Notes: generated by a model not told the origin, from the letters alone. Counted from the first letter of the stretch, positions 9,234 to 19,990 are shown. The stretch: DNA of 64,000 bases from Desulfurivibrionaceae bacterium (GCA_030145275.1 JAQYVV010000001.1:124001-188000), one strand, 5' to 3'. Made by a program: numbers and translations.

Positions 9234-9315
9234 TAGTTGAAAGATGAAAGTTGGAAGTTGAAAGTTGAAAGTTGAAACTGGAAACTAAGGCAGACTTAGC
9301 CAAATTTCCAGTTTC
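9234..9315. repeat. GTTGAAA tandem repeats with adjoining hairpin
   Basis: Five or so degenerate units of AAAGTTG / GAAAGTTGAAA run directly into an 11-bp perfect inverted repeat GAAACTGGAAA (9274-9284) / TTTCCAGTTTC (9305-9315). It lies between tkt and dusB. The hairpin could affect tkt mRNA 3' ends. Confidence 0.6.
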
Positions 9316-9341
9316 TAGTTTCTAATTTACTACGCTATTAG

Positions 9342-11330
9342 TTAAATAACTTCTAGCACTGCTTCTTTAACTTTCACTGCAGTAATGCCGAAATACTCAT
9401 ACAGAACATCGGCAGGAGCTGATTCGCCAAAGGTATCTATGCCAATAACTTTTCCCCTTAGGCCAACGTATTTTCTCCAGTAGTCGGTGACTCCGGCCTC
9501 AACAGCGACTCTTGGTACACCTTCGGGAAGAACTGAGGCACGGTATGCCTCGTCCTGGGCATCAAAAACATCGGTGCTGGGCATTGAGACAACACGGACT
9601 TTTTTACCTTCACTGTTGAGCTCAGCTGCGGCTTGAGTGGCAAGAGTGATTTCTGAACCGCAGGAGATAATCACAGCTTGAGGTTGTCCTTCACAATCAG
9701 CAAGGACGTAGCCGCCCTTGGCAATGGCATCTATTTGCTCTTTGCTGCGATCCTGGTGTGGAAGGCCTTGTCTGGAGAAGCAAAGTGTTGCCGGGCCAGT
9801 TTTTCTTTCAATGGAGCATTTCCAGGCTACTGCAGACTCTACCGCATCACAAGGACGCCAGACAGACATATTGGGAATCATTCTAAGGGTTGCTGTTTGT
9901 TCCACCGCTTGATGAGTAGGGCCATCTTCACCGAGTCCAATGGAGTCATGGGTGAAAACAAATAGTCCAGGTATTTTCATCAAAGCTGCCATACGCAGGG
10001 CATTTCTGGCATATTCAGAAAACATCAGAAAAGTCGAGCCGTAGGGAATAAAACCACCGTGGAGGGCAATGCCGTTCATGATGGCTGCCATGCCAAACTC
10101 ACGAACTCCAAAGTAGATGTAATTGCCGGAGGCATCTTTTTTTATGTCTTTGCTGCCTTTCCAAATGGTAAGATTTGACCCTGCTAAGTCAGCAGATCCG
10201 CCGATCAACTCAGGCAGGTGTGGGCCATAGCCGTCCAGGGAATTTTGGGAGGCCTTCCGGGAGGCAATTTTTTCGGCCTTTTTGTCCACTTCCTGGACAA
10301 AACCTGCTGCTTTTTCCTGCCAGTCAGATGGAAGGTCACCGCTTAAACGTCTGTTTAACTCCTTGGCTAGATCGGGATATGCCTCAGTGTAAGAACTAAG
10401 TTTCTCCTGCCATGCAGACTCAAGGGATGCACCTTTTTCTTTGGCATCCCAGCATTGATAAACGTCAGCAGGGACTTCAAAGGCTGGGTGTGGCCAGCCA
10501 AGGGCTTTTCTGGTTAAGGCTATTTCATCATCTCCCAGAGGCGCACCGTGGCAGGATTCTTTACCCTGCTTGTTGGGGGAGCCAAATCCTATGATCGTTT
10601 TACAGCAGATCAGGGTTGGTTTGTCACTGTTATTTTGTGCCTCTGTAATGGCAGCGCGAATGGCTTCTGAATCGTGGCCGTTTACCTCTTTGATAACATG
10701 CCAGCCGTATGCTTCAAAGCGCTGTACCGTATTGTCGGTGAACCAACCTTGCACTTCGCCGTCGATACTAATGCCATTGTCATCATAAATAGCTATAAGT
10801 TTGTCAAGTCCCAAGGTTCCGGCCAAAGAACATGCCTCGTGGGAGATGCCCTCCATCATGCAGCCATCTCCTAGGAAAACGTAGGTGTTGTGGTCGATTA
10901 TCTGATGCTCAGGTCGGTTGAACTGGCCGGCAAGGGTTTTTTCGGCAATTGCCATACCTACAGCATTGGCAATACCTTGACCCAGTGGACCTGTTGTAGT
11001 CTCTATGCCAGGTGCGTACCCATATTCTGGGTGCCCGGGAGTTTTTGAGTGTAGTTGTCTGAAATTTTTGATCTCATCAATCGGCAAATCATAACCAGTA
11101 AGGTGCAGAAGTGAATATAAAAGCATGGAGCCGTGCCCGTTGGATAGAACAAAGCGGTCACGATTTGGCCATTTTGGATTGGCAGGGTTGTGATTTAAGA
11201 AATCGTTCCAAAGGACCTCGGCAATATCAGCCATACCCATCGGGGCTCCAGGATGACCTGATTTCGCTTTTTGGATGGCGTCCATGCTGAGGGCGCGAAC
11301 GGCGTTGGCACAATCTTTTCGGCTGGGCAT
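9342..11330 (-). CDS. tkt: Transketolase
   Basis: A 662-residue thiamine-diphosphate enzyme of the non-oxidative pentose phosphate pathway that transfers two-carbon ketol units between sugar phosphates. N-terminal [29 protein letters not shown], the ThDP signature [13 protein letters not shown] ending IYDDN (about 155-188), the pyrimidine-domain [17 protein letters not shown]-like block and the C-terminal GVTDYW...[10 protein letters not shown] region are all intact. Length is normal. A family B palindrome separates it from the lptE-leuS genes upstream. Confidence 0.95.
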   Translation of the reverse strand: MPSRKDCANAVRALSMDAIQKAKSGHPGAPMGMADIAEVLWNDFLNHNPANPKWPNRDRFVLSNGHGSMLLYSLLHLTGYDLPIDEIKNFRQLHSKTPGHPEYGYAPGIETTTGPLGQGIANAVGMAIAEKTLAGQFNRPEHQIIDHNTYVFLGDGCMMEGISHEACSLAGTLGLDKLIAIYDDNGISIDGEVQGWFTDNTVQRFEAYGWHVIKEVNGHDSEAIRAAITEAQNNSDKPTLICCKTIIGFGSPNKQGKESCHGAPLGDDEIALTRKALGWPHPAFEVPADVYQCWDAKEKGASLESAWQEKLSSYTEAYPDLAKELNRRLSGDLPSDWQEKAAGFVQEVDKKAEKIASRKASQNSLDGYGPHLPELIGGSADLAGSNLTIWKGSKDIKKDASGNYIYFGVREFGMAAIMNGIALHGGFIPYGSTFLMFSEYARNALRMAALMKIPGLFVFTHDSIGLGEDGPTHQAVEQTATLRMIPNMSVWRPCDAVESAVAWKCSIERKTGPATLCFSRQGLPHQDRSKEQIDAIAKGGYVLADCEGQPQAVIISCGSEITLATQAAAELNSEGKKVRVVSMPSTDVFDAQDEAYRASVLPEGVPRVAVEAGVTDYWRKYVGLRGKVIGIDTFGESAPADVLYEYFGITAVKVKEAVLEVI

Positions 11331-11409
11331 AATCTTTTCTCCAGGTAAATATTTTTATTATTTGTAAATATTTGATTTGACCTCAAAAATAACAACAACC
11401 ACAGAAACC

Positions 11410-11517
11410 GTAAATGTTTGTCAACGGTTTTCAGGGAGGTGAGCAGGTTGCTGAGTCTATACGCCTGTATGTGAAGCAGCCTGATCGCCTTCCTGGGAGC
11501 CGTTGCCGAATATTTAC
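11410..11517. repeat. Long palindromic intergenic repeat, family B copy 2
   Basis: A 108-bp palindrome between GTAAATGTTTG and CGAATATTTAC, inverted relative to copy 1. Both arms carry CAACGG where copy 1 has CAACAC/CAACGC, a paired change that preserves base pairing. It lies between lptE and tkt. Confidence 0.85.
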
Positions 11518-11519
11518 TG

Positions 11520-12047
11520 TTATTTTCGCATAACTTTATTGATTATAAAGAGGTACATCTCTTCTGAAATATCATCTGCTATTTCGGCGAGCGCTTCCTT
11601 TTTATTGGTTTGCAGTTGGGAAGGGCTAGCGTTTTGGTAGAAAGTCTCGGTGTATGTCTTTTTCTTTTCAAAAATAATTTTGCCGTTCTCTTGATCCATA
11701 ATTGAGTAGTCGACACTGAGCCTGGCACGTAGTTCGGTAGCTTCATTGTTGCCACCATATGAAATTTCTGGGTAGTACACAGAGGTTATTTTACCGATAA
11801 TCTTATACTGCGCCTCTTCAGGAGTCTCTTTTATATGGATTAGTTTGCTCTTACGAAGCCAACTGGAAAGGGAATGGTAGAGGACAGTTTCCAGGCCTAG
11901 CTCATTTGTCTGGTTTTTCCACATTGAGCGGTGCAGTGAAATAGGTTCGGCATCGCTGTTTGCCACATACGGATTGTAATAGCCGCAGCCTGTGGTGATC
12001 ATGAGTAAAAGGGCTGTCAGCAGAATAGAAATTTTTGGTAGATTCAA
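11520..12047 (-). CDS. lptE: LPS-assembly lipoprotein LptE-like
   Basis: A 175-residue predicted outer-membrane lipoprotein. The signal peptide has a hydrophobic core ILLTALLLMITT and a lipobox-like TTGC at about residues 18-21. The mature part resembles the LptE/RlpB fold (alternating beta strands, e.g. AQYKIIGKITSVYYPEISY). LptE plugs the LptD barrel and assists delivery of lipopolysaccharide to the outer leaflet. Position directly downstream of leuS matches the leuS-lptE order of E. coli and supports the call. No holA follows here. Sequence similarity in this family is low, so context carries weight. Confidence 0.75.
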   Translation of the reverse strand: MNLPKISILLTALLLMITTGCGYYNPYVANSDAEPISLHRSMWKNQTNELGLETVLYHSLSSWLRKSKLIHIKETPEEAQYKIIGKITSVYYPEISYGGNNEATELRARLSVDYSIMDQENGKIIFEKKKTYTETFYQNASPSQLQTNKKEALAEIADDISEEMYLFIINKVMRK

Positions 12048-12134
12048 AGGATGGTCTCCAGTGTCTGGTAAATCATATTTAGTAAGCTGATCTGATTACC
12101 ATAGTAAGAAATTTCAAGTTTCAGATAACAAATT

Positions 12135-14606
12135 TTAGACAACAATATTGACTAATTTATTTTTTATTACAATTATTTTTCGTATTGATTTGTCGCCGAT
12201 AAACTTTTGCACCTTTTCATCCGCCAGCGATTTTTCTTTAAGATCTTCGTCACTGGTGTTGGGGGCAGTTTGTAGTCTGCTGCGAACTTTGCCGCTTACC
12301 TGAACCACTATTGTAATTTCGTCGTCTTTTGCGGCTTCAGCATCAAATTCAGGCCAGGTGACTTCTTCCATAGATTCCTGGTGCCCGGTTATCTGCCAGA
12401 GTTCGGCGCAAAAATGTGGCACCATGGGGTAGAGGAGTTTAATAATTGCCTCGATTGCCTCACGGACCACTGACTGAGCAACTATTTCTTTTTTCTCTTC
12501 GCCTACTTTTGACGACAATGTGTTGACCAGTTCCATTACGGCACTTATACAGGTGTTGAAATGGAAATCTCTGTCAATGTCTAAACTAAATTTTTTAATT
12601 GTTTGATGGGTTTTACGAAGTATGGTTCTGCCGCTCTCGTTAAGGTCTTGATCTTTTATGTGGCTGTTTGAGAAGACCTCTTTGTTATTGATGACAAGTC
12701 GATAGACCTTGTGCAGAAATCGGGAAGACCCTTCCACACCCTTGTCGCTCCACTCAAGGTCTCGTTCCGGCGGAGCAGCAAATAGACTGAATAGGCGGAC
12801 TGTATCAGCACCATAGGCTTCAATAAGACCGTTTGGGTCTACGACATTACCCTTTGATTTAGACATCTTGGTCCCGTCCTTAATGACCATCCCCTGGGTG
12901 AGCAGGTTGGTGAAAGGCTCGTCAATGGTCAGATAGCCTAGGTCTCGCATGGCTTTGGTAAAGAAACGGGCGTAGAGCAGATGTAAAATAGCGTGTTCAA
13001 CACCGCCAATATATTGGTCTACTGGGAGCCAGTATGAGGCAGCGTCTTTTTCCACCATCTTTTGCTCAGAAGAAGGACTACAGTAACGGGCAAAGTACCA
13101 GGAGGATTCCACAAAGGTGTCCATGGTATCGGTCTCTCTTTTTGCTTCACCACCGCAGAAAGGGCAGACCGTTTTATAGTATGATTCTAAGCTGTGCAGA
13201 GGGGAGCGCCCTGACTCATCAAAAGTGACATCCGTTGGCAAAGTAACCGGAAGTTCATTCTCAGGAACAGGTTGTATGCCGCAGCTGTTGCAGGTCAACA
13301 TTGGGATTGGTGAACCCCAATATCTTTGCCGGGAAATGCCCCAGTCTCTTAAACGATAGGTTGTTTGGGGCATACCAAAGCCCTGAGCCTTGGCATGCTC
13401 GGTAATGGCAATTTTGGCAGCATCATTTGCCATTCCTGAAAACCCCCCGGAATCAATCAGCACTCCTGGGCCTTCATATGCTTGATCTTCAGGTGTTTCT
13501 CGCTCAGAAGGGCTAATTACCTGAACAATTGGTATGTTGTATTTTCTGGCAAACTCATAATCTCTCTGATCGTGGGCCGGAACTGCCATAACGGCCCCGG
13601 TGCCATATTCCATTAATACAAAATTTGCGGCATAAATGGGCAGGCGCGCATTGTTAAATGGATTGATGCAGTATTTGCCGGTAAAAATCCCCTCTTTTTC
13701 TGGCTCGTCCCCATAATTTGCTTGTTGTTTTGCGGCGCTGGTTTTTTCAACAAAGGCTTCAATATCTTTGGTGTTATCGCTCTCGGAGCAAATATTTTTG
13801 ACCAGTGGATGCTCTGGTGCAACAGACATAAAAGTGGCACCGTAAATTGTATCGGGTCTGGTGGTGAATATGGTTAGGGACTGATCACTTCCTTCGATGG
13901 GAAAATCTATCTGGGCACCTTGGCTCCTGCCAATCCAGTTTTTCTGCATGGAGACTACTTTCTCAGGCCAGCCTTGAAGCTGGGTGAGGTCTTCCAACAG
14001 TTCGTCGGCGTAGTCGGTTATTTTGAAGAACCAGCCGTTCATTTCCCTGGGCAAGACCTTGTTGTCGCAGCGCCAGCACTCTCCATCGATTACCTGCTCG
14101 TTTGCCAGTACGGTCTGGCAGTCTTCACACCAGTTTACCGTGGTCTTTTTCCGGTAAATTATCCCTTTCTTGTAGAGCTGGATGAAGAAAAGCTGTTCCC
14201 ATCGATAATATTCGGGGTCGCAGGTTGCAAGTTCTCTGTCCCAATCATAACTGAAGCCCATTCGCCTGAGTTGCTTTTTCATGTATGCAATATTTTCATG
14301 GGTCCATTTTGCCGGATGGGTATCGTTTTTTATAGCGGCGTTTTCAGCCGGCAGACCAAAGGCATCCCACCCCATGGGATGCAGGACATTGAATCCCTTC
14401 ATCCTCTTGTATCTGGCAACCACATCACCGATGGTGTAGTTCCGCACGTGTCCCATGTGGATTTTACCGGAGGGATAGGGAAACATCTCAAGCAGGTAGT
14501 ATTTTTTTCTGTTCTGGTCTTCAAAGGCTTTAAAACTGCTTTTCTGGTCCCAGATTTTCTGCCATTTTTCTTCGATGGCCTCGAAATTATATTCACTCAT
14601 ATTCAT
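12135..14606 (-). CDS. leuS: Leucine-tRNA ligase
   Basis: An 823-residue class Ia aminoacyl-tRNA synthetase that charges tRNA-Leu. The HIGH-type motif is HMGH at 50-53 in [15 protein letters not shown], zinc-type cysteines occur in [14 protein letters not shown]...CWRC and again in CNSCG / CPFCG, the CP1 editing domain follows, and KMSKS is at about 579-583. The C-terminal anticodon-binding and leucine-specific regions are complete. It heads a probable operon with lptE; a family A palindrome lies just upstream between leuS and dnaB. Confidence 0.96.
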   Translation of the reverse strand: MNMSEYNFEAIEEKWQKIWDQKSSFKAFEDQNRKKYYLLEMFPYPSGKIHMGHVRNYTIGDVVARYKRMKGFNVLHPMGWDAFGLPAENAAIKNDTHPAKWTHENIAYMKKQLRRMGFSYDWDRELATCDPEYYRWEQLFFIQLYKKGIIYRKKTTVNWCEDCQTVLANEQVIDGECWRCDNKVLPREMNGWFFKITDYADELLEDLTQLQGWPEKVVSMQKNWIGRSQGAQIDFPIEGSDQSLTIFTTRPDTIYGATFMSVAPEHPLVKNICSESDNTKDIEAFVEKTSAAKQQANYGDEPEKEGIFTGKYCINPFNNARLPIYAANFVLMEYGTGAVMAVPAHDQRDYEFARKYNIPIVQVISPSERETPEDQAYEGPGVLIDSGGFSGMANDAAKIAITEHAKAQGFGMPQTTYRLRDWGISRQRYWGSPIPMLTCNSCGIQPVPENELPVTLPTDVTFDESGRSPLHSLESYYKTVCPFCGGEAKRETDTMDTFVESSWYFARYCSPSSEQKMVEKDAASYWLPVDQYIGGVEHAILHLLYARFFTKAMRDLGYLTIDEPFTNLLTQGMVIKDGTKMSKSKGNVVDPNGLIEAYGADTVRLFSLFAAPPERDLEWSDKGVEGSSRFLHKVYRLVINNKEVFSNSHIKDQDLNESGRTILRKTHQTIKKFSLDIDRDFHFNTCISAVMELVNTLSSKVGEEKKEIVAQSVVREAIEAIIKLLYPMVPHFCAELWQITGHQESMEEVTWPEFDAEAAKDDEITIVVQVSGKVRSRLQTAPNTSDEDLKEKSLADEKVQKFIGDKSIRKIIVIKNKLVNIVV

Positions 14607-14626
14607 GGTGCCTTATATAATTATTA

Positions 14627-14795
14627 GTAATTATTCAGCGTAGGCTGGAAATTACCCTTAACTCTAAACTGTAACTGTTAAGATGTGCTTCATATCGGAG
14701 TCTACGCTTACCTCGTTCATTTAGGGCTTCGAAGCATACTTGTGTTATTCGAGAAGACCTAAATGGGCGAAGATGGAGTACAGCTGAATAGTTAC
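14627..14795. repeat. Long palindromic intergenic repeat, family A copy 2
   Basis: Bounded by GTAATTATTCAG and CTGAATAGTTAC; about 169 bp. It contains CGGAGTCTACGCTTACCT, the complement of the GGTAAGCGTAGACTCCG module. It fills almost the whole dnaB-leuS gap. Confidence 0.82.
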
Positions 14796-14800
14796 GATTA

Positions 14801-16177
14801 TTATTCTTGTTCAATATTGGGATAATCATGCTGTGCAAGATTTTCAAAAGTTGTTATGTGGTCCAGAAAGGTCAATTTTACAGTACCTGTGGGGCCGTTA
14901 CGCTGTTTCCCTATAATAATTTCTGCAATGCCCCTGTTGGGATTGTCAGGAGCCTTATTATACACTTGGTCACGGTAAATAAAACAGATAACATCGGCAT
15001 CCTGCTCGATGGCTCCAGACTCCCGAAGGTCTGAGATCATAGGGCGTTTATCTGTTCTGCTTTCCACACCTCGGTTGAGCTGTGAAAGGGCCATGACTGG
15101 AACTTTTAACTCTTTGGCCATTGCTTTTAGAGATCTGGAAATGTCACTGATCTCCTGCTCACGGCTATCTGCTGAGGCCTTGCCACGCATAAGTTGCAGG
15201 TAGTCGACAACCACAAGGCCGATATCATGTTCACTTTTCAGGCGTCTGGTTTTTGAGCGCATTTCAAGTACAGAAATAGAAGGGGTATCATCAATGAAAA
15301 TAGGGGCCTCACCAAGGTAGCCAACGGCCCTGACCAGTTTAGGCCAATCCTGATCACGAAGGTGTCCTGTTCTCATGCGTTGTGAATCAACTTTGCTCAT
15401 GGAACAGAGCATACGCATGCCCAGTTGTTCTTTAGCCATCTCAAGGCTGAAGACCGCAACTGGTACTTTGTGCATATAGGCAGAATTTTGGACAATATTC
15501 ATGGCAAAGGCAGTTTTTCCCATACTGGGACGCCCTGCAACAATGATGAGATCGGAAGGCTGGAGTCCGGCCGTTAATTTGTCGAAATCGGTGAAATCTG
15601 TCGGGACCCCGGTTATGGCCTCTTTTCTTTCGGATAATTTTTCTACGACCTTAAATGAGTCGTTGATTATTTCGTGCATGGGGGCAAAAGCCTGATTACT
15701 CTTGCTGTGGGATATTTCAAAAACTGTTTGTTCAACATCGTCAAGAAGCTGGTCTATATCGTCTTGCTCCTCGTAACAACGACTGCCAATCTCTGATGAA
15801 GTTTGAATAAGTTTTCTTAAGATGGATTTGTTGCGGACTATCTTGGCGTAATGGGTAATATTTGCAGAAACCGGGACGATATCCGTCAGGGTGGCAAGAT
15901 ATGTTATTCCGCCTGCTGTATCAATTTGATGACTGTCTTGTAAAATATTTGAGACCGTAATCAGGTCAGGGGGCTCGCTTTTTTCAAAGAGGGCCAGCAT
16001 TGCGGTAAATATGGCTTTGTGGGATGGTTTGTAGAAGTCTTCCGGCTCAATAAGATGTGCGACTCGTTCCAAGGCACCCTGCCTGAGAAGAATTGACCCG
16101 AGAACACATTGTTCAGCTTCAATATTCTGCGGCGGCAGCCGGTGGATAGGATGCAGTTCTTGCCCGCCTGTTTCCAT
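14801..16177 (-). CDS. dnaB: Replicative DNA helicase DnaB
   Basis: A 458-residue hexameric 5'-3' helicase of the replication fork. The N-terminal primase-interacting domain starts LPPQNIEAEQCVLGSIL; the RecA-like motor contains Walker A AGRPSMGKTAFA at about residue 215, Walker B VVVDYLQLM, and LSQLNRGVE / DLRESGAIEQDAD motifs. Length is standard and no intein is visible. AGGA precedes the ATG by about 8 nt. It lies downstream of the ribosomal cluster rpsF-rpsR-DUF2232-rplI, separated from rplI by a terminator. Confidence 0.96.
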   Translation of the reverse strand: METGGQELHPIHRLPPQNIEAEQCVLGSILLRQGALERVAHLIEPEDFYKPSHKAIFTAMLALFEKSEPPDLITVSNILQDSHQIDTAGGITYLATLTDIVPVSANITHYAKIVRNKSILRKLIQTSSEIGSRCYEEQDDIDQLLDDVEQTVFEISHSKSNQAFAPMHEIINDSFKVVEKLSERKEAITGVPTDFTDFDKLTAGLQPSDLIIVAGRPSMGKTAFAMNIVQNSAYMHKVPVAVFSLEMAKEQLGMRMLCSMSKVDSQRMRTGHLRDQDWPKLVRAVGYLGEAPIFIDDTPSISVLEMRSKTRRLKSEHDIGLVVVDYLQLMRGKASADSREQEISDISRSLKAMAKELKVPVMALSQLNRGVESRTDKRPMISDLRESGAIEQDADVICFIYRDQVYNKAPDNPNRGIAEIIIGKQRNGPTGTVKLTFLDHITTFENLAQHDYPNIEQE

Positions 16178-16301
16178 GATAAGTCCTATCCCCGCTGAGT
16201 AAAAGGTTTCAGAACATCAACGTGCCGCTTGGGATGTTTGGTTGATGTTAGTTGATTACTGCCTTTGTGTGCTAACAAGGTGTAATGCTGAAAATGAATG
16301 T

Positions 16302-16333
16302 GCCGTACCTTTAAATAGATTCAAAAGTACGGC
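16302..16333. other. Small inverted repeat between rplI and dnaB
   Basis: GCCGTAC and GTACGGC arms separated by 18 nt, just next to the terminator. Could be an operator or part of the terminator structure; undetermined. Besides this and the terminator, the 16178-16526 gap shows no gene. Confidence 0.35.
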
Positions 16334-16343
16334 GCATTTACAT

Positions 16344-16386
16344 AAAAGGGGTGTTGTTTAGAAAACTATCCAACACCCTTTTTTTA
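16344..16386. terminator. Intrinsic terminator between rplI and dnaB
   Basis: GGGTGTTG stem pairs with CAACACCC; flanked by AAAA on the left and a run of 7-8 T on the right, so it can work in both directions. For the minus-strand genes it would end the rpsF-rplI transcript. Confidence 0.75.
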
Positions 16387-16526
16387 CTATTGAAATTGCA
16401 AGAATTTCTTCGGTTTATCAGCTAACCCCCATCCGGGGCAATAAGCGCCTTATAAATTCTTTTCTAAAAGATATATAAGTGAGATAAGCGTAGCATTCTA
16501 TGCTTCAAGAAATAATCTGTAAGGCT

Positions 16527-16982
16527 TTAATCAGCTGCTTCTTCTGCCACAACTTCAACTTTGACTTCGCTGTTAACCTGATATCCTACTTTAACAGATA
16601 CCATGAATTCGCCAATGGTTTTAATTGGCTCGTCCATAAGTATTTTTCTTTTGTCTAGATTAATTCCGACCTCGGCAAGTTTTTCTGCAATATCGCCGGA
16701 GGTTACAGAGCCATATAGTTTATCCTCTTCACCAACGCGTTTTCCGATGGAAATAGTAACTCCGGAAAGTTTTTTGGCAAGTCCTTCAGAATCAGCTTTT
16801 TGGGCCTCTTTTCTGGCCTCAATAGCGTCTTTTTGGATTTCAAGAGTGGCTAAGTTGGCCTTATTGGCAGGAACCGCCAGATGTTGTGGCACAAGATAAT
16901 TGCGTCCGAAGCCTGGTTTAACCGTTACGACATCACCTTCTTCGCCTAAATTATCAATGGTCTTTTTGAGAATGAGTTCCAT
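16527..16982 (-). CDS. rplI: 50S ribosomal protein L9
   Basis: A 151-residue protein starting MELILKKTIDNLGEEGDVVTVKPGFGRNYLVP, the conserved N-terminal rRNA-binding domain, followed by the long central helix and a C-terminal domain with SVTSGDIAE. It binds 23S rRNA near the L1 stalk. Last gene of rpsF-rpsR-DUF2232-rplI. Confidence 0.96.
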   Translation of the reverse strand: MELILKKTIDNLGEEGDVVTVKPGFGRNYLVPQHLAVPANKANLATLEIQKDAIEARKEAQKADSEGLAKKLSGVTISIGKRVGEEDKLYGSVTSGDIAEKLAEVGINLDKRKILMDEPIKTIGEFMVSVKVGYQVNSEVKVEVVAEEAAD

Positions 16983-17055
16983 TTTCTTTCCTCGATCATT
17001 TCAGGTCGTCTTGAATTATTTCAAAAGACCTTTCAGTTTATATTCAAAAATTATT

Positions 17056-17225
17056 GTAACTATTCAGTAGCACCTCATCTTTGCCCTTTTTAACCTTCTC
17101 ACATACCCAAGAGTATGCTTCGAAGTCTAAAATGAACAAATCTAAGGCACTTCCGGAGTCTACGCTTACCTGAACACTTACGCCTCAGAGTTAAGGGCAA
17201 TTTCTTGCCGGCTCTGAATAGTTAC
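17056..17225. repeat. Long palindromic intergenic repeat, family A copy 3
   Basis: About 170 bp from GTAACTATTCAG to CTGAATAGTTAC. It is the near-exact inverse of the copy at 480-605, with an added stretch containing CAGAGTTAAGGGCAATTTC. It separates rplI from the DUF2232 gene, interrupting what is usually a tight ribosomal operon. Confidence 0.85.
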
Positions 17226-17228
17226 AAA

Positions 17229-18197
17229 TTATTCATCTTCAGTTTCGTTAGGTATTGGCTTTGGCTCTCTGATATTAAGCCATACGTCAGCCAGACCAAG
17301 TATTGCTAAAATCAACATGCCATAGGCCTGCACAACCAGCAGCACGTATAGAAAAATTTTCATCGGTAAAGGGATGGTCCATTTTCCCATTAAAAAAGTC
17401 ATAACAGCAAGACCTTGGAAAAAATAAACGAGTCCCAGAACCATAAGAACGTTCAAACTTACGCTGCTGAGTGTGTTTTCAGTCAGAAACAACAGTAAAC
17501 CGGAGACTATGACGCCCCAAACTAAGGGTTCAGGTAAACGCCAATTCCGAAAATTGTTCCATGTGCTGAGGTTTTGTGCTTTCCGCTTGAGAAGCCAATC
17601 GCCAGTAATCAGATTCGCCCAGACTGTACATATAACAGTCATCAAAAGTATGCCAGGGAAAACCCTGGGGACGAGCAAGCGTAGTTCTGTAAATGCGGCT
17701 TCTATTTCAAGCAGGGTGTCTGGTGGCAGCTTTGCTGAAAGCTGATAGTTTTCAAAAGCTGCCAAAAGACCGAGGTCGATATTGTTTAATATTTCAGCAT
17801 AGAGGTTTGCATGATGGGTTGAACTGATGCCATATGCTAATAAACTCCAGGCTGTTGCAACATAAATAACAGCTTTTAATCCTGCTTTGATAGGTGATTC
17901 TTGTTTTCTTAGGCTACCTGCCAAGATAAACCCCATGGGTATCATGGAGAATGAAAAAATAAGAACAGACATTACTTTAGCGATAATGGCTAAAATACCT
18001 GCGGCAATGGCAGCCTTAACAATTACCTTAATGCCTTGCTCTTGGCCAATGGAGATCAGGTAGTAAAAAACAGGTAGCGGAGCTAAAAAACAGAGCCAAA
18101 CAAAATTGCCAGTCAAGGCTGGAAGAGCAAAAACTCCTCCTGTTATGATGTAGGGCAGATAGTTTAGTAGGGACTCTTTCCCTTTTTGCTGAATCAC
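17229..18197 (-). CDS. DUF2232 (YybS-like) integral membrane protein
   Basis: A 322-residue hydrophobic protein with about eight predicted membrane segments (for example ITGGVFALPALTGNFVWLCF, AAIAAGILAIIAKVMSVLIF, and several near the C-terminus). Function unknown. DUF2232 proteins are commonly found between rpsR and rplI, as here, and some annotations suggest a transport component; the sequence shows no catalytic motif. The acidic C-terminal tail ends PNETEDE. Its stop lies 4 nt from the family A repeat. Confidence 0.78.
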   Translation of the reverse strand: MIQQKGKESLLNYLPYIITGGVFALPALTGNFVWLCFLAPLPVFYYLISIGQEQGIKVIVKAAIAAGILAIIAKVMSVLIFSFSMIPMGFILAGSLRKQESPIKAGLKAVIYVATAWSLLAYGISSTHHANLYAEILNNIDLGLLAAFENYQLSAKLPPDTLLEIEAAFTELRLLVPRVFPGILLMTVICTVWANLITGDWLLKRKAQNLSTWNNFRNWRLPEPLVWGVIVSGLLLFLTENTLSSVSLNVLMVLGLVYFFQGLAVMTFLMGKWTIPLPMKIFLYVLLVVQAYGMLILAILGLADVWLNIREPKPIPNETEDE

Positions 18198-18260
18198 CTT
18201 TGAGTTAGTAATGTATATTTAGTAGGCTGCATGTAAACAATCTTGGCCTGTCTAATAATT

Positions 18261-18530
18261 TTAATAATTATTAACTGAACCGGCGTAAGGAAGCAGGGCT
18301 ATTTGCCTGGCCCGCTTAATTGCCTCGGTCATTTGTCTTTGATGTTTAGCACAATTGCCGTAGATGCGTCTTGGTATAATTTTGCCGCGTTCAGTTACAA
18401 AATTTGCTAAGGTTTTTACTTCTTTATAGTCTAAAACCAGTGTTTTATCTGAACAAAAACGACATACTTTCTTTCTGATAAAAGTTTTTTTTCTGCGCTG
18501 AGGTGGGCGACTGCCTCTTTGGAATGCCAT
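18261..18530 (-). CDS. rpsR: 30S ribosomal protein S18
   Basis: An 89-residue basic protein with [28 protein letters not shown] and [20 protein letters not shown], the full S18 signature. It retains the two-cysteine CRFC and a third cysteine (NCAKH), suggesting the zinc-binding form. Binds S6 on the 30S platform; rpsF lies immediately upstream. Confidence 0.96.
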   Translation of the reverse strand: MAFQRGSRPPQRRKKTFIRKKVCRFCSDKTLVLDYKEVKTLANFVTERGKIIPRRIYGNCAKHQRQMTEAIKRARQIALLPYAGSVNNY

Positions 18531-18575
18531 GATATATTATCTCCTAAATTAGAATATGTTGATTATGGTAAAAAA

Positions 18576-18989
18576 TTACTCGTTAGAGGCGTCTTTTTTA
18601 CTATCTTCTTCAACCGGTGCTGTCTTAGTCTCCTCTTTTGCCTCTGCTACCTCTTCTTCCTGAGGCTCAGCGACGGGAGCAGGGTCTTTAGCAGCATCGT
18701 ATACATCGTCTAATTTGACCGTAAGATACTTCAAAACGTTATCGTCAATTCGGAATAGACGCTCAATTTCGTCTACTGCTTCCGGGACACCGGCATATTC
18801 AATATAGATATAGAAGCCCTGGGTCTCTTTCTTGATAAGATAAGCTAACTTTTTAAGTCCCCAGCGATCTTGTCGGACAATATGTCCACCTAAGTTTTCA
18901 ATAACACCATTTGTTCTGTCAATGATCCCAGAAATGCCATCTTCCCCAATATTGGGACGCATAATATAGATGGTTTCGTATCTGCGCAT
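18576..18989 (-). CDS. rpsF: 30S ribosomal protein S6
   Basis: The S6 domain starts MRRYETIYIMRPNIGEDG. I place the start at 18989 because GGAGGAAAG lies 8 nt upstream; a longer frame to 19070 adds 27 residues not expected in S6. The result is 137 residues: an S6 fold of about 95 residues plus an acidic, Glu/Ala-rich tail (EEEVAEAKEETKTAPVEED) that is probably disordered. S6 pairs with S18 in the 30S platform. First gene of the ribosomal cluster. Confidence 0.94.
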   Translation of the reverse strand: MRRYETIYIMRPNIGEDGISGIIDRTNGVIENLGGHIVRQDRWGLKKLAYLIKKETQGFYIYIEYAGVPEAVDEIERLFRIDDNVLKYLTVKLDDVYDAAKDPAPVAEPQEEEVAEAKEETKTAPVEEDSKKDASNE

Positions 18990-19158
18990 ATACTTTCCTC
19001 CTTGTGGACATTGAAAAAGAAAAATCTCTTTTAAAAGGCCCTCATGTTGTTCATCCTGCTTTGAGAGCAAGAAGGGTCAGTCCCAGGCACTATTGCCGTT
19101 ACTCAATTGAAAATTGGGACTATAAAAAATAATCGCTCTTGATACACAATTGATGTTT

Positions 19159-19950
19159 TTATGTCAATTGATTTTTGGTCTTCTGCCATAATCGAACTAA
19201 TTCATCAGGCTCTGTTTCACGGATCTTGCGGCCTTCTTTTATCAGCTTTTTTTCCACGGCATTAAAACGGCCAATAAATTTTTCAGTTGCGGCAAGAAGA
19301 GCATCTTCTGAGTTTGTGTTGGTGAGCCGGCCCAAGTTGACAAGAACGAAGAGAAGGTCACCGAGTTCTTCCTCTATGGCCTGTTCATCCTTGCTTTCTA
19401 CCGCCTCACGAAATTCGGCAATTTCTTCGGAGAGTTTGACGAAAACACTGTCTATGTTTTTCCATTCAAAGCCATTGTGGGCGGCACGTTCGGAAACACG
19501 CTGGGCTCGCCTCAGGGCAGGGAGACTCTTGGGGACATTTGATATGAGCTCAGTGGCATCTTTTTTTTGCTCTTTTTCGTTTGCCTTTAGTTCATTCCAG
19601 AGACGTCGCTGGTCCTCCTCTGACTCAACTTCCTGTTCAGTAAAAACATGGGGGTGCCGATGGATCATTTTCTCAGAAATAGTCCCGAGTGCATCTGCAA
19701 TTGTAAAGAGACCTTTTTCTTCATAGAGGCGACCCAGAAAAGTTATCTGAAAGAACATGTCTCCAAGTTCTTCCTTGATTAGTTGAGGATCGTCTGCATC
19801 GATTGCTTCTATAAGTTCGTGGGCTTCTTCGATGAGGTAGGATTTAAAACTTTGAGCGGTCTGTTTCCTATCCCATGGGCAACCATCTGGACTGCGTAAG
19901 GCGGCGATAATGTCCTGGAGTTTTTGAAAATTTGTGCATGGGTTTGTCAT
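19159..19950 (-). CDS. mazG: Nucleoside triphosphate pyrophosphohydrolase MazG
   Basis: A 263-residue tandem-domain MazG. The first domain has CPWDRKQTAQSFKSYLIEEAHELIEAID and EELGDMFFQI; the second has EELGDLLFVLVNLGRL. The EExxE...ExxD residues bind Mg2+ for hydrolysis of NTPs to NMP and PPi, which cleans up non-canonical nucleotides. Length is normal. A GTTGAAA repeat sits immediately upstream. Confidence 0.93.
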   Translation of the reverse strand: MTNPCTNFQKLQDIIAALRSPDGCPWDRKQTAQSFKSYLIEEAHELIEAIDADDPQLIKEELGDMFFQITFLGRLYEEKGLFTIADALGTISEKMIHRHPHVFTEQEVESEEDQRRLWNELKANEKEQKKDATELISNVPKSLPALRRAQRVSERAAHNGFEWKNIDSVFVKLSEEIAEFREAVESKDEQAIEEELGDLLFVLVNLGRLTNTNSEDALLAATEKFIGRFNAVEKKLIKEGRKIRETEPDELVRLWQKTKNQLT

Positions 19951-19959
19951 ATGATTTTA

Positions 19960-19990
19960 GTTGAAAGTTGAAAGTTGAAAGTTGACGGTT
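19960..19990. repeat. GTTGAAA tandem repeat
   Basis: Three perfect GTTGAAA heptamers upstream of mazG, followed by GTTGACGGTTAACGGTC. Same motif as at 1800 and 9234. Confidence 0.6.

Noticed and set aside
13920-14627. A 235-codon plus-strand open frame opposite leuS
   Set aside because: It lies fully antisense to the well-conserved leuS gene, has no recognisable domain and reflects codon bias of the real strand.
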